A DNA stretch of 64,000 bases from positions 999,449 through 1,063,448 of the forward strand of contig NW_019091365.1 of NCBI RefSeq assembly GCF_001949145.1, in the 5' to 3' direction. The position numbers and the translations under genes are program-made. Positions 1 through 20,310 of the stretch are shown piece by piece. Origin of the DNA: Acanthaster planci (Eukaryota > Echinodermata > Asteroidea > Valvatida > Acanthasteridae). Position 1 is the first letter of the stretch, and every line of letters starts with the position of its first letter. Below the pieces are notes generated by a model. The model was given only the letters and a program-made list of their open reading frames with translations. It did no database searches and was not told the DNA's origin.

Positions 1-326
1 GTAGGGCCATGGTGCGACTAAAGGCAGGCTGAGTTCAAAGTCCGTCATTGATGGAAATTTACTGGCAGGATAACGACTGATTACATAACATTATAAAACT
101 GATAGCCACACTCCTGTATTGTTTAGGAACCACGGGATAAACTGAAAACGGAGAATGTTCGTGTGAATAGACCACCTGTTAACATTGATAAAGTTTCCCC
201 CAAAACGGTTACAAATATTACCTAAAATGGATTTGTGCATTGAACATTGTTTCTTTGTCTTTGTTTTTCCTTTATCATACAAGATTATCCCACTTCCTCC
301 TAGCCATTCCGGCAAAGAAAGCCGAC
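1..326 (+). promoter_or_regulatory. Upstream region and probable 5' UTR of the protease gene
   Basis: No gene is seen here. TATAAAA at 92-98 could be a TATA box, which would give a 5' UTR of about 200 nt before the ATG at 327. This is position and motif only; the true transcription start may lie outside the window. Confidence 0.25.
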
Positions 327-8207
<7,881 letters not shown>

Positions 8208-9019
8208 CGGTGTAAACAACGATATGTTTGCTGAACCGCACCCGTTGTGTGGTTCAGTGAAGATACCACTCCATATTATTAAACATACCACCCTCAGCTG
8301 CTTGCACACGGCGACTTTTTTTCTGGAAACCAGAAAGCACGTACAGAGAAAGAGGTGAAAAATTCGGGAAACTATTTAGGCCAGAGTTCAGCAATTGATT
8401 AAGGAATATGTTTTTAACGTGTTTTCACGGGGCAGTAAAGACCTTTTTAGATCCTCTCACCGAGGATCAAATAATAGTTGCTGTATCCGACATACTGGTA
8501 AATGAAATCTATATGCAGTACGCCAAAACTTTTGCTCTTAAAACAAAGAACATTACGTACTGCGATTGCCACTATTTTAATTAATTAATCATGCTTGCAT
8601 CAAACACTATGAAGACCGAACAGAATGCATTCAAGATTGCTCTTTCTTGATAAGTATCCATATTCCATTGAAGAGGTATGGTGATTCCGTGTAAAAGCCG
8701 GCATCTTTGAGGATATCATGGGTACATGTAAGAAGGAAGAAACCGAAAGTATATTCAGCATTGAATTTCCATAACCCATGTACTTCCCTTCAAATTCAAA
8801 GCTTATGTTCATTTTAGGTCTTTATAAAAAGCGCATATGGGAGTTCTCGAAAAGCTGAAAAATCTTTTGTTGAATGGTCTATTTTACCTTTTATTTCAGC
8901 TTCCAAAACTATATATTTATAGTGTTTCATTTCTGTTTTGTTTTTGGTTTGTTTATCGAGATCGAATACCAAAGGGTGTGTACGTTTTTGTAATGTCAGT
9001 ACCACGTATGAAATATAGG
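8208..9019 (+). other. 3' UTR and start of the intergenic region
   Basis: The stop codon is at 8205-8207. ATTAAA at 8278-8283 is the nearest polyadenylation-signal variant; no AATAAA was found close by. Nothing else was recognised up to 9019. Confidence 0.35.
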
Positions 9020-9344
9020 CACACTCTAAAAAGTAATGTGTTGAATCCAATACGTAGAGTAGTTCGGTCAGTGACCACTCTTTGAAAGTGTTAAATCCAG
9101 CATTTTATGTGCTGAATTCAGTATATTAAGTATGAAATACAACATTTATACTCTTAAATTAACAACTGAAATGTTACTTCAATATTGTCCAATTTGAAAG
9201 TGTTGAATTAACAATATAATTGCTGGATTTAATATTTTTTCAATGCTGGGTGCAGCACATAAAGTGCTGGATTCAACACTTTCAACGAGAGGTCACGAAC
9301 CATTGTCATTGTTGGATTCAACACTTCCGGTTTTAAAATATGTG
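9020..9344. repeat. Foldback element built of GTGTTGAATCCA-like motifs
   Basis: The motif TGTTGAATCCA and its reverse complement recur about seven times. Two longer arms (9062-9114 and 9253-9300) are inverted copies of each other, including GTTCGGTCAGTGACC-like and AAGTGTT(A/G)AATCCAGCA segments. Outer ends resemble CACACTCTAAAA and TTTTAAAATATGTG in inverted order. It is probably a non-autonomous DNA transposon; no coding capacity is seen. Confidence 0.6.
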
Positions 9345-12300
9345 ACATTGAAAGTGTACTGGGCGTATAAATGGATAATTCAGTCTTTTAGAGCTGACGA
9401 ACACACTTAGAATTTCTTCGTTGGGTTATTTGAAACGTGCACTTAGTTTAAAGTCTTAAAAGCATTTGTAATGGCCTCCGGAACGTACTCATGAAACACA
9501 ACGAATACTGTAGATTTTAAGTCGTATAGTGATGATTGTGAGGTCTTTTACCAAAGCGCCCGTGGGGTAGACTTTTCCCAGACTGAAACATTGGGTTTAT
9601 GGTGCAGATTGCACAACGTGGAACGAAAAGGGAAATATTCCAGAGATTTTTTACCGACGACTATTCCACGCACCGTACAAGACCAGATGAAAACTTGATC
9701 TGGGTGAAAGTCTCAGGAAGACTGCACGTTTCAACCTGTTTAAGATAGATATTTGAATACGTCAGAAGTCAAGATTCCAAATTCAGCAACTCTCAGTATT
9801 ATTTTTGATCATGCGTGTTGTATTTAACTTTAATTGCAATATCGATGGTTAGGTTTGTTATTTCACATGAGATGATTAATAGCATTAAGCGCACGCCAAT
9901 CACCTCAATGTAGAAATTATCATGGCGATAGGGTCAGTGTTTTCATGACATGCGTGTATAATCAAAGCCCTGTATAGCCAATAGAAAAAAACCTTACACG
10001 TAGGCTGTGAAGTCGCAAAGTGAAGATTTGCTGATTTGCAATACTTGATGTATGGTTCAGCCTCAGGAAAATCCAGCTTCCTTATCCAAAACCCAAAAGC
10101 TGATTCCCTATTTCAACGGAAGATGAAAGGTGTGGACGACTTTTTGTAATAGCGCCCTCTATTTGAATAGTACCACCCTCCCTGGTGATATCCAGAGAGG
10201 TCACATCAATCTTTTTTTCCTGGTGCAAAACATACAACAGGGTTTTCTTTGTCTTAACCCTGAAAGGAATCCACGCACAATGAAAAATGTTGTTTTCTGG
10301 TTATTTAAATTAAGTTCCAAAAATCTGTTTAAAAAACCGTCATTGCACGGACGAGTTTGTTGGGGCCAAGTCCGAGGGGACATTGGTACTAGCTATAGTA
10401 GAGAAGAAACTGGCTGTTGTAGATTTATTATATAAGAGACAATTTGAAATTAGGTCTGGGCATTAACAAGTGTCATTTTCGTGATAGGCTGAAATGCATT
10501 TTGTTTGGCCTGACTTCTTTTCCGTGCGGATGAATGCGACTGACGATACTCTTTAATTACTTAGAAAAATTGACGTTCTGTTTTGATGGCGTTAATTTTC
10601 TAGGTTATTTGTCTTCCTTACATTTTCGGCTGTGTCTGGTTGGCCAATTTATATCTTATGTATATATATATTAAACGCAGCATTGGTCTCATAAAATATC
10701 CTGATTTTGTTCTTGATTTCGAAGACAGTTGATGGATTTGTGACAGGCCGCCATTCTGTCCGACCAGGGTATTAATTTTTCTCAGTGGTTGACAGGTCTG
10801 ATCGCAAGGCTGTGGCGGCGTTAATGCAAAGTGTCTTCGGGCTTAGTGCCCTGCGTCTTTCATGCTTTCTCTTCCCTTTTAGTCACGTGGTTACAACCCC
10901 TCCTGACCCCCTCCTCCCTGCCCTGTCGTGTTTTGGTGCGGAGGCTTGAATTAAAATCGACCAAGTCGTGGTCCTAACCACGAGTTGTACGTGCTTGACG
11001 TCGGACCAAACTTATACATTCCTGCCGACGGTCCAACCATGGGGTGACATTACTAAACCTTCAGACAGAAATTTTCCAGTACATTCCTGAACAGCAATAT
11101 GAATGCGTCCATTTCAGCGCCGAATTCCATTTCAGGTCACTTCTTACAGGCTTGAGAGAAACACCTAACATACCTGCCATCCACAAATTACGTAGACTGC
11201 AGGTTCTTTTGAAGCCTTCAAGCAAAACTGTGCTTAGCACAAAAACCCACAACAAAAGCCTTAATCTGAAATACATGCGGTTGCACGCATGTCAAAGTCA
11301 TACAACTTGATAACTTTTGACCATATTCAGACACTAAATCCTTTCTGTAGTATAACTGGGCATGCTGCAGTTATCCGCGTTTCCGCTGACGGGTGAAATC
11401 TCAACACCAACCATCCGTTTCGTAAACTTGTGGTATGGAAAATTAATCAGTGTTCGACGAGCCTCGTCATTACTTCTGAAACAATCAACTGCTGGGATTA
11501 AAGAAGTCACCAACATACCCGGGAATCTTGTAGCAATTTTATTCGAGAAGCAAACAATCATTGACCTACTGCACATGTCGACCACGAAGGAGGATCTTGG
11601 ACGGGGTGAGGGGGCACATCCCACACCAAAAAAAAAAGAAAAGAAATTAACAAGGAAAGGCGATTTGATGGTCTTTTCCGTTCACATCTTTCCAAAAGCG
11701 TTTAGACAGCACCAAAATAGCCCAAACCCTCATGAAGGCTATCGAAGGTTGCCTGCAAAATTATCGCAAAGTTCCTCATAATGTTAGCACAAATAATTGA
11801 ATTCTAGCTCCGCCGTTGGTCCATTCTGGCATCAGGGATTTGTGTTTTTGGTCAGTATGGGGAATGATCTGTTCAGGTGATCAAACATGAAAACTGTAGC
11901 AAGTAGATTGGGCGAAAATTGCTTAATTTTGATCAACGCAAGCGACATCGCCATTGACGGATGAGAGCCAACGGATGACTGATAACTTTGATGTGTGTAA
12001 TGGCATAGACTGAAATGAAGGCAGTGCATCGATTTCTGATCGAAATAGGATATCACTTCGGCCTTCGATTTTGTGCTTGCATAAAACTTTGCTCGGTGTC
12101 CAGTGCGTAAATAAAAGTAGAGGTGTCGTTTGATTTGTGAGAAGGTACGAACTTAAAATGCATAGCTTACATGATTAAGTCACCAAGGTCATATTTGGCA
12201 AGGTTTTTTTTCACTAGGGAAACAAAAAAAATGATGATAAAGGAAAATAGGAATTTCATACCGCATGAGGAATCACCAATGTGACAAAAGGGGTAAACTT

Positions 12301-15300
12301 TATTCGGACCACTGGTTTCCCTCAACTATTCACGCCAACACCGAATTAGGTGTGGGGGTGTGTGTATTTGTGTGTTTTTTTCCTTCAAGCAATCTGCTGA
12401 AGTGTGCAGAGCGTCAAAGTCCAAAAGCCTGTTATAAAATGCAGCCTATAGGTTACATGTCCTACTCTGTTGGCAGCCGCTCGGCCCATAAAAGAGCCTG
12501 AAAATAAAAAAAATACAGCCCTTTATAGGAGATTTTAACCATTTCGAATCACGGCCTAGCCATTTTCCAGCAAAGCTGGAAAGCCGCTGGAAAATGTACA
12601 ACGATAGGTCTAATTATTGAAAAGTTGTAAATTATCAAGACAAGTTAAGATCGTAAAAATGCGAGAATTTCAGGTCCCACGAATACACTAGAGCCCTAAT
12701 TATTCACTTTATTCAAGTGTCATAGTCGCTCACGCTGGAATTTGTTTTTAATTTCATGGTTTTCGGTGTGACTTCATGCATACCGCCCCGAGCTAAAGTG
12801 CACCCCCAGTCGGCGAAAGAAAGACAGGTGGTTACAAGCGGGTTCTTGCACGCGTTCTTCATGTACGCAATCGCTGAAGTTGCGCGTTAGCTTCCGGTTT
12901 CACGGTTCCATGTGAACGGCGATCGAAGCGTGCAAAGTGTGCAGGGCATGTGCAGTGGGCGTGGTTTGAACTGAAGTGACACCCCACTTAAGAACCGGAT
13001 AAATTAGTTAAAATTAATATGGAAGGGCTGCGTAGCACTGTGATCAGCATATCGACAAGAATATAATATCAAATAAGTTCTCTGAAGTAAGTGCTCTTTC
13101 GGTAACTGAGTACCTTCTTCAGGGCAAGCAGATTCAGTTCACATCCGCGAACTCATCGTGCTCCGCGTCAAACGCACATATACTTGCGCGCCTCATAGCA
13201 CACCTATGCGGTGGTACCACAGACATACACGCATCAGTTTTATGTCTATGGTGAGAACCCCCCCCCAAAAAAAAAACCTTTTTAGGCCCTTTTGTTCCGC
13301 TCAAAGCGGATTATCAGTTGAGTTGTTACTTCTTAGACTCAGGCTGCATCCGAATCTGTTGTCTGTAAAGCTAGTTCTAGGTCTTCACTCCCTTGAAAGT
13401 ACGTGGAGACGCAAAGACAACAGACCTAGCCGTAGTTCTGCAAGCCCGTTTCGGACACAGCCATAAGTATAGAAGGCAACATTCGCGTGTTGTAAGTTTG
13501 CACTCGTGCCTCCGTTGCCACCGCAAGTTCCAGCCATAATACTGAGTCATTCATATACAGATAGATTTGGGACCTGCAGGTCGTGTTAACCACCTTTCAA
13601 ACTTCTGACGACTGATGTATAATGTCTAGGGTGACTGCGATACGAAAACGGAGACCAGCGTACCTATTAATGTCTTGGACAATGTAATACCGGTATGTCT
13701 GTTTTTCCATCCATGACATTTTTGCTTGTCTTTCAATCTCATTTAAAGAGACAGGGGAGCCATATTCAGTGTATATTCACAGAAAAACCAGTGTAAACTT
13801 TACAAGCATGTGCTTATCCTTGGGGGTTTATAGACTACGCGAAAAAAACTGGTACATAACACGCAAGAGCGATTCTGTCAATAAACGCACTCTTGCGAGA
13901 GATGTAGAAAGGATAGAACCTTCAGATGGTCAAAAAGCAGCTTTCCACAGGAAACTTTACAAAGACCTGTAGCGCCAAGGTTAACCTGAGGATCTGCATA
14001 GCGGATCGTGACACTAACTTTACATTTCAATGGAGGGAAATTTTTAAGGGGTTGAAAGCAGTGTGGTGCTATACGGTGAGTTGAGTCATGGTCGAATTGA
14101 GTTACACGTACCCGGTTGGCCCCAAGCCCCAGTGTTGCTTTGTAGGCCCTGCTCAGCCTGGCCTTCATTTACAAGAAACCTTACAAGGAGCGCCTCGCAT
14201 TTCATGTTCATGCGCAGCTACACAACACGATTACAGTACATTCAGTCTGAGTCTATCTGAAGTTCTTGAAATGAAAATTCACACAGAAACACCGAACTTT
14301 TAACAATCTTGTGTGCGTGGTTGTTGATGTGGTTGTAAGGGCTTTATGGCACACTGGTATTTTTGTAGGCCCTGTAGGCAATTCTGTACCGTACTTTGGA
14401 TAATCAGTCTGAATTCGTTTACAAAAGACCCGATAACGGCGCGCTTCAAACACGCAACAACTTTGTTATACCATGGAGCTATAAAAAAGGATAGCTCCAT
14501 AGTGATGCTGAATTATGTGCTATAGTTTCCATTATTAGCGTTATGAGATACCCGATATAGAGTAATTCCTGATAATTTGAATGGCAACACAAGACCTGGT
14601 TTGTACTGCAATCAGTCAGATGACAGTTGTACCTCGTTACTTTGTTTTGTAAAATCGATTTAAATTTGTGTACATAAGTACATTGTACATTCCACAGGTA
14701 TGGGTGTACACTTACATTTTCACAATTAGTGAGTATGATTCACAAAGTTAACGAACGGATGCAACTTGGGTGAAGTCCAGCTACCCATGTCACATAACCC
14801 AACAACCCCCCCCCCCACTGGCGGATTCATTATCTTCCCACGACCCTTCACGATGCCGATACCCCACATTTTAAACAAAAAATCTCCATATAGTGCGTTT
14901 GTCCAAGCTGTTTCAGGTTTCAATCTTGTGTCGGTCTGTATCAATTGAAAACTAAATTATTTAAAAAGATGTTCAGCTTCTCCCATGTGAAGTCCTAGTC
15001 TGGCAATGCAAGTCCCTCGTAATTTTCCATTCGGAAGAAACTGGAAAGAATTTAGTTTGCCGCATCGTCGACTTGATTTCCTTTTGCAGTTATTATTTTT
15101 AAGCAGGGTTTTATTCTTCAAGTCAGAGAATACAGTGCCAGTTAATGGATTCTGCCACGAACCTGCTACATTTTACTGTGAACGTGTGTTCAATCCGCAC
15201 AACACGCCTGAAGGCGCCGCGTAAATTTAAACATGTGTAGAAAAGTACAGATGACGCGCAGTATGCTTGCTTTAGAAAGCTCATTGCCTTGAAATGAATT

Positions 15301-17117
15301 CTCTAAATTTCAATTTAAAAAATCCTATTTTGGTTAAGAACTACGAATGTTGATGATTATTGTTACAGAGTATTAAACGCCCTTCGGTTGGGGACAAACA
15401 GCTCGTGACCCTCACCAGGTCGAAGCTTTCCAAGGAAAGAGTGGCCCTTTAAACGGTCTGGTGAGCAGCTGTACGATACTTGACCGGTCAGCTATCATAT
15501 CCCTGGCCGAAGGCCCAACCAGGAAGGCTCCGAAGCGGAAGTATGAAGGACGACCTCTATTATCAACCTAACAATGACCTCAAGACACTGTGGCCAAATC
15601 TTTCCAAATGGATTACTATATTTGTGAACAAATTTCATTCAGTTTCAGTCAGTTTTACCCCAAATACATGTTGTAGTGATTTTCCAACAATTTGTGCAGC
15701 GTATCTTGGGATAACCCTCATACCGTTGACATGTATTTCGATCTCGCATTCCGTGATCCTAATTCGCTTGTCTCAACTGCACGAACACAGGCGTTTTTGT
15801 GATTCTACTAGTCCGCTCGGAAACGTATTTTCATAGCTCACGTCCATATCAAAACACCATCTGCACGTTTGGGCTAGATAAGGGCACGGGAGCAATGACC
15901 GTCGTCGTCGTTGTATTTGCTGCGTCTCTCGCTGCCTGCCACTTTGACTTTCAGAATGAAACACGTGTATTACATCCAATGTTCAACACCAAACTGGGGA
16001 GTTTGTCACATTTCTGCCACAGCGAAATGATTTACGTTTGGCACAGCAGAACTTGATGGATGTTATGAGGGAGAGGGGCCAAGGGGTCGCCACCCTCCCC
16101 CCCCCGAAAATTGACAAACAGGAAATAAAAGTCATCAATAAACTTGAAAAAATAGAAATTGACTACCCGTTCTGCTCTGAGTGGTTTATCAGATCGTTGC
16201 TGATGACCACTTTGCCCCCCCCCCGTAAAAATCCTTGCGACGCCCATGGGTAAAAATAAGGCGCTCGGCGCCGGCCTTAATTTCAATTCCCCCTTTTTTG
16301 TTATTGTTTGGGAGGGTGTACCGGTCAGTTCGTTTGCTGCTTAGTTGATTCACGATCGTTCAGTTGTTTGACCGTTTTGGTCGGCCAGTAGGTCAGTTAG
16401 TCTTTGTGATCCTGTCGAATAATTTCTACCAGCCAAGCAAGGCTTGGCCCGTTGAAGTATTTGCTTTTATTCTATTTTTCTCCTTTTAATAACGATTGAA
16501 CCCTTTGTTATACAGCATTCATTGAAGGACAAAAATATCGGATAAGGAAAACTTCGCTAATGAATGGACAAGTGTGCGTGTCGACCTATAATAACATAGT
16601 CGGCTTCTCCGCGAACAAAGTTCTAATACCAGGCTGGTCGCAGGAAGTTGGACGGGTATCATGATGGTTAAGGGACCTTTACCATTTAAATGGACTCATT
16701 TATACCCTTCAGTGCAAATCGGCGAGAAAGTCTTTCTTTGGGGGACCGAAAAAGAAAATTTCATCTAAGCCATCGATTCATTAAGAAATGATTGAGTCAT
16801 CCACGATGCAAGCGAAGACCTACCCTTTTTATTGTAGAATTTTGTGGATTTGTGTGGTGTGGTGTACAACATTGTAAATGAAGAGTAGCAAAATAATACG
16901 AGGGATCCTATGCTTGTACGAGACCTGGATCCCGAGATTACAACATAAGCACATAAGTAAATAAGTTAATCTGTGTATATTATCAGTTATCAAGTAAATG
17001 GTGTATTTAAATTCAAAAGAATTTAGTAGTAAATATTTATATCCGTATAAAAATACGTGTGGAATGGCTTCGTAGTAATGAATGTAGAGCACTGAAAATC
17101 CGAAAAACTGATGTCGC
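9345..17117. other. Intergenic DNA without recognisable genes
   Basis: About 7.8 kb. Reading frames longer than 100 codons occur at 10130-10435, 11362-11781, 13158-13466 and 15480-15836, but none shows a domain, motif or splice context I recognise. A small hairpin at 14474-14502 and C- or G-homopolymer runs (13260, 14805, 16097, 16205) are present. A stretch of inverted short matches at 15368-15530 may be an old foldback. I see no RNA genes. Confidence 0.6.
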
Positions 17118-17293
17118 GAACATTGCTCACCGAAGATGAAATTCCAAGCATTCGGTGCGATACACCTTCATCAGGGAAAATATGCTTTCCTCGATGAAGT
17201 TTCACCGCACCTGATGAAGCTCATCCCAACAGTATCCCTGATGAAGGTGCATCACATCGAACCATGGAATTCACTCTCCGGTGAGCATTGTTC
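17118..17293. repeat. 176-bp foldback element
   Basis: The two halves are inverted copies: the left begins GAACATTGCTCACCG, the right ends CGGTGAGCATTGTTC. The inner arms share CACCTTCATCAGGGA and its complement. It resembles a small MITE; no target duplication was found by eye. Confidence 0.65.
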
Positions 17294-17784
17294 AGATTTG
17301 TTTTTAAGATTAAAAAATACATATACATGAATACGGCTTTTATCCACGCATTACGCGACGAAGGGAAAAACTTCAATTACATTGGGAAGAAAAATAGCAA
17401 CAAGAAAAGAAAGGTGGCCAAGGAATTGTACGTGATGCTACTGTAGATAATATGTGAAATGACTTGAAATCAAGTCCATAATTTCTTTAAAGCGATGATA
17501 GGCATTGATTTGAGATGGCTCCATATCTGTCAGTTGATAAGTAAAGAGATGGTTTAGCTTTATAAAGATAAATGTTTGTGGCTGACCTTGTACTGTGAGA
17601 ATGAATATCCGAGTGTTTGTCAAACAACAAGCATATAGTGTTGAGTAGATTGTTTCAATTCATACATCAATGCACCACTAGCCACAATAGACAAGGTTTA
17701 ATAATTTGAAAATAAATTTCAAAGAAAACAAAAAGGGAGAAAAGAAAATACATAAAAGAAAGGCCGATTATACCTTGACATCTA
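17294..17784. other. AT-rich spacer
   Basis: Nothing recognisable between the 176-bp foldback and the Tc1 element. Confidence 0.5.
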
Positions 17785-19448
17785 CAAAATTTTGCTCAAA
17801 ATTTTTCATACTCTTTGGAAAATAAAATACTTTTCTAAATTCTTCATTTTATTAAAGCTATTATGTTGGTACTTCCACTATGTCTTTTGTCTATTTGTTG
17901 CAATACAAACCCACACGTGTTGGCTGAACTTCATTTGCATAATAATAGCTACGTACGGCCAAGGTTTCTTTTTCGCTCTTGGTCAAAATTATTCATACCC
18001 CAGGTTTAAATAGTCCAAAGTCTCTTCTTAATAGTCAATAGCACGACCTTTGTTCTTGATGACTGCCTCAGGACGGTTCCTATAAGTGTCCACAAGCTTT
18101 CTGCATGTCTCCTTAGGGATGTTGGCCCACTCTGCCTTGGCGAAAACCTCAAGCTGGGTCAGGTTGGATGGTTTCCTGGCCATCACTCTGGTCTTCGGCT
18201 CCCTCCACAGATTCTCCATTGGATTTGGGTCAGGATATGCCTTGGCCATTCCAGTACATGGACACCATTGTCCTTGAACCACTGCTTTACTTCCTCGGCA
18301 GTGTTCTTGGGCTCGTTGTCCTGCTCGTACGTCCAATCAGGTCCAACTTGAGCTGGAGTTTCTCAGCAGACGCTTTCACATTGTTTTCAAGGATCTTGAT
18401 ATAATCCTCTGTTTTCATGATACCCTGTATCTTATTGAGGTTCCCTGTGCCTTTAGCGGAGAAGCAACCCCATAGCATTAAGTTGCCACCACCATGGTTT
18501 ACGGTTGGGACTGTGTCCATCGGCTTGTATGCTTCTCTTTGCTTCCTCCAGACGTAGGCGAAATCCATGTGGCCAAATAACTCCATCCTTGTCTCATCAG
18601 ACCACAGGACCGAGGACCAAAAGGTAGAATTTTGGTTCAGATGTGCTATAGCAAATACCAGACGAGCCTCCTTATGCTTCTTCTTGAGTAGTAGTGTCTT
18701 CCTGGGCCTGCGTCCGTGGAGACCTCCTTTCTGCAATACTCGCGGGATGGTTGCCCATGACACCTTCGTCCCTGCCTTGTCAAGGGTATCGATTGGGGCC
18801 TTGGTTGTGATCCGTGGGTTGTTGTGAACCTCCCGACATTTTTTTCTAGCGAGTATAGGAGATACTTTGCACTTCTGCCACGCCCAATGAGGTTTTTCAC
18901 TGTGTTGAACCGCTTATGCTTCCTGGTGATACTCTGAACTGTTACAACAGGGGCCTCATATTGCTGAGAAATTGCCTTGTAGCCTTTGCCTTCTTTATGG
19001 GCATTCACGATATACACTGGCGTATATCCTCATTGAGTTCCTTCTTTTCGGCTATGGTGACAAGTAACTGAGAATGATCTAAAAACCTATGTTCTTTTTT
19101 ATACTCTCTAGGGGAGATGACATTTCATCAGAATCTTGAACACAAAGTCATCAAAAGAAGCTATTTATTCCATGGGAACATCAAGAACAAAGGTCACGCT
19201 ATTGATTTTTAAAAAGAGACTTTTGACTATGAAAACCTGGGGTATGAATAATTTTGACCAGGAGCAAGAAACCCAGGCCGTATCTTTTATTATGCAAATA
19301 AAGTTTAGCCAACACACATGTGGGTTTGTGTATTGCAACAAATAGGCAAAAGATATAGTGGAATAACCAACATAATAGCTTTTACAAATGAAGAACCTAG
19401 ACAAGTATGTTATTTCTCAAAGGGTATGAATAATTTTCAGCACAACTG
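17785..19448 (-). mobile_element. Tc1/mariner-family element, degenerate, with long inverted repeats
   Basis: 1664 bp flanked by TA at 17783-17784 and 19449-19450. Inverted repeats run about 17785-18060 and 19180-19448 (roughly 270 bp), with shared blocks such as AAAATTATTCATACCCCAGG at the inner part. A transposase relic lies between them on the - strand. Length, TA target and transposase all fit the Tc1 group. Divergence between arms and coding breaks show an old, inactive copy. Confidence 0.92.
18028..19070 (-). pseudogene. Tc1-like transposase, frameshifted
   Basis: Read on the - strand, three frames must be combined. The N-terminal part (near 19070 down to about 18880) holds the helix-turn-helix region (KGYKAISQQYEAP, then GRGR). 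The central part (18763 to about 18340) holds RRPRKTLLLKKKHKEARLVF and the first catalytic region WSDETRMELFG. The C-terminal part (18256 to 18028) holds PDPNPMENLW with the catalytic Glu, and ends in VIKNKGRAIDY. The second catalytic Asp lies in the third frame near 18310. Expected ATG is ATA, and frameshifts occur near 19017, 18800 and 18330. It cannot make an active enzyme. Its 3' end overlaps the left inverted repeat. Confidence 0.9.
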
Positions 19449-19840
19449 TAATGAAGAGGGCACATGATACAGATTGGAAATCACAATTTATTGATCTAAT
19501 GTACTACTTTTAAGTAGGATTATTCATTTGCATTTGACGTCTTCTGTGTTGTACATAAGTATTAAGTCAATGACCACAACTAGAGTGAATAAAGAAAACC
19601 AGGACTTGCGTAATCACAGAAAATTTAATATTTCCTTCACTTTTGTCAAATTCCTAAACCCAAATATATTTTGTGTCTTTGGTTGTGTAGTAATTGTCTA
19701 ATGTTTTAGTTTGCCGCTCTTGAATGGAACTTCGCAGTCTGACGAGGCACATTTTCCCTGGAACCTCTTCCATGCGGACACTCAACAGCTACGGCTGGTC
19801 TTGTTTTACGCTCGTGACGAAGGGCGACGCCGTATAGTAT
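19449..19840. other. Spacer between two DNA transposons
   Basis: No gene or repeat recognised. ATAGTAT at 19834-19840 is the left target duplication of the next element. Confidence 0.5.
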
Positions 19841-20310
19841 TGAAGTTTATTTAGGACATGTAAGAATAAAATCATAATCCGTACGTGCGGATTACCATTG
19901 CGTACGTACAAAGTACTATTCATACGCACGGATTACTATTTCGCACGTACGAATTACTTTTTTTGTGCATACGGTTTCGTAAATAAGGAAGTGTTCGTTA
20001 GCTTTGATTGGTGGAGATGCGCCCGCAACGCGCGCGCATGTCATTGTCGTTCGTGAACCAGTAAAGTGGAGTTCCTATATCAAAGAAGCCGTCCGTTGCC
20101 AAGAAAATCTTGCCCTCTCTTGGTTACCCTTGGGGCTCAATGAACAGTAATGCATTACAATACACGAATTGCTAATCCGTACGTACGGTTTAATAATCCG
20201 CACGTCCGATTTAGTAATTCGTAGATCCGAAATACGGTAGTAAACCCCACTTATGAAATAGCATGCTTACGTACGAATTATGATTTTTCTTATGTCCTAA
20301 ATACACTTCC
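19841..20310. mobile_element. 470-bp MITE with TIRs, CGTACG-type subterminal repeats and 7-bp target duplication
   Basis: Both ends read inward as GAAGTTTATTTAGGACAT / GAAGTGTATTTAGGACAT, and similarity continues for about 50 bp. The element is flanked by ATAGTAT at 19834-19840 and 20311-20317. Each end carries several degenerate copies of a CGTACG-AATTA/GGATTA motif on alternating strands. The middle (about 19985-20155) is unrelated unique sequence. It is non-coding. hAT-like subterminal repeats are a possible explanation, but a 7-bp duplication is not standard for hAT. Confidence 0.85.

Noticed and set aside
240-326. Alternative upstream start for the protease at the TTG near 240
   Set aside because: Not an ATG; the ATG at 327 has good context and gives a proper signal peptide.
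11362-11781. 139-codon open frame in the intergenic region
   Set aside because: No domain, signal peptide or splice context; low-complexity Lys run (KKKEKK). Probably chance.
14474-14502. Short GC-containing hairpin followed by no T run
   Set aside because: Bacterial-style terminators do not apply to this eukaryotic sequence; likely incidental.
16050-16260. C/G-run-flanked segment with GCGACGCCCATGGG end
   Set aside because: Resembles MITE ends seen elsewhere, but no inverted partner or duplication could be shown.
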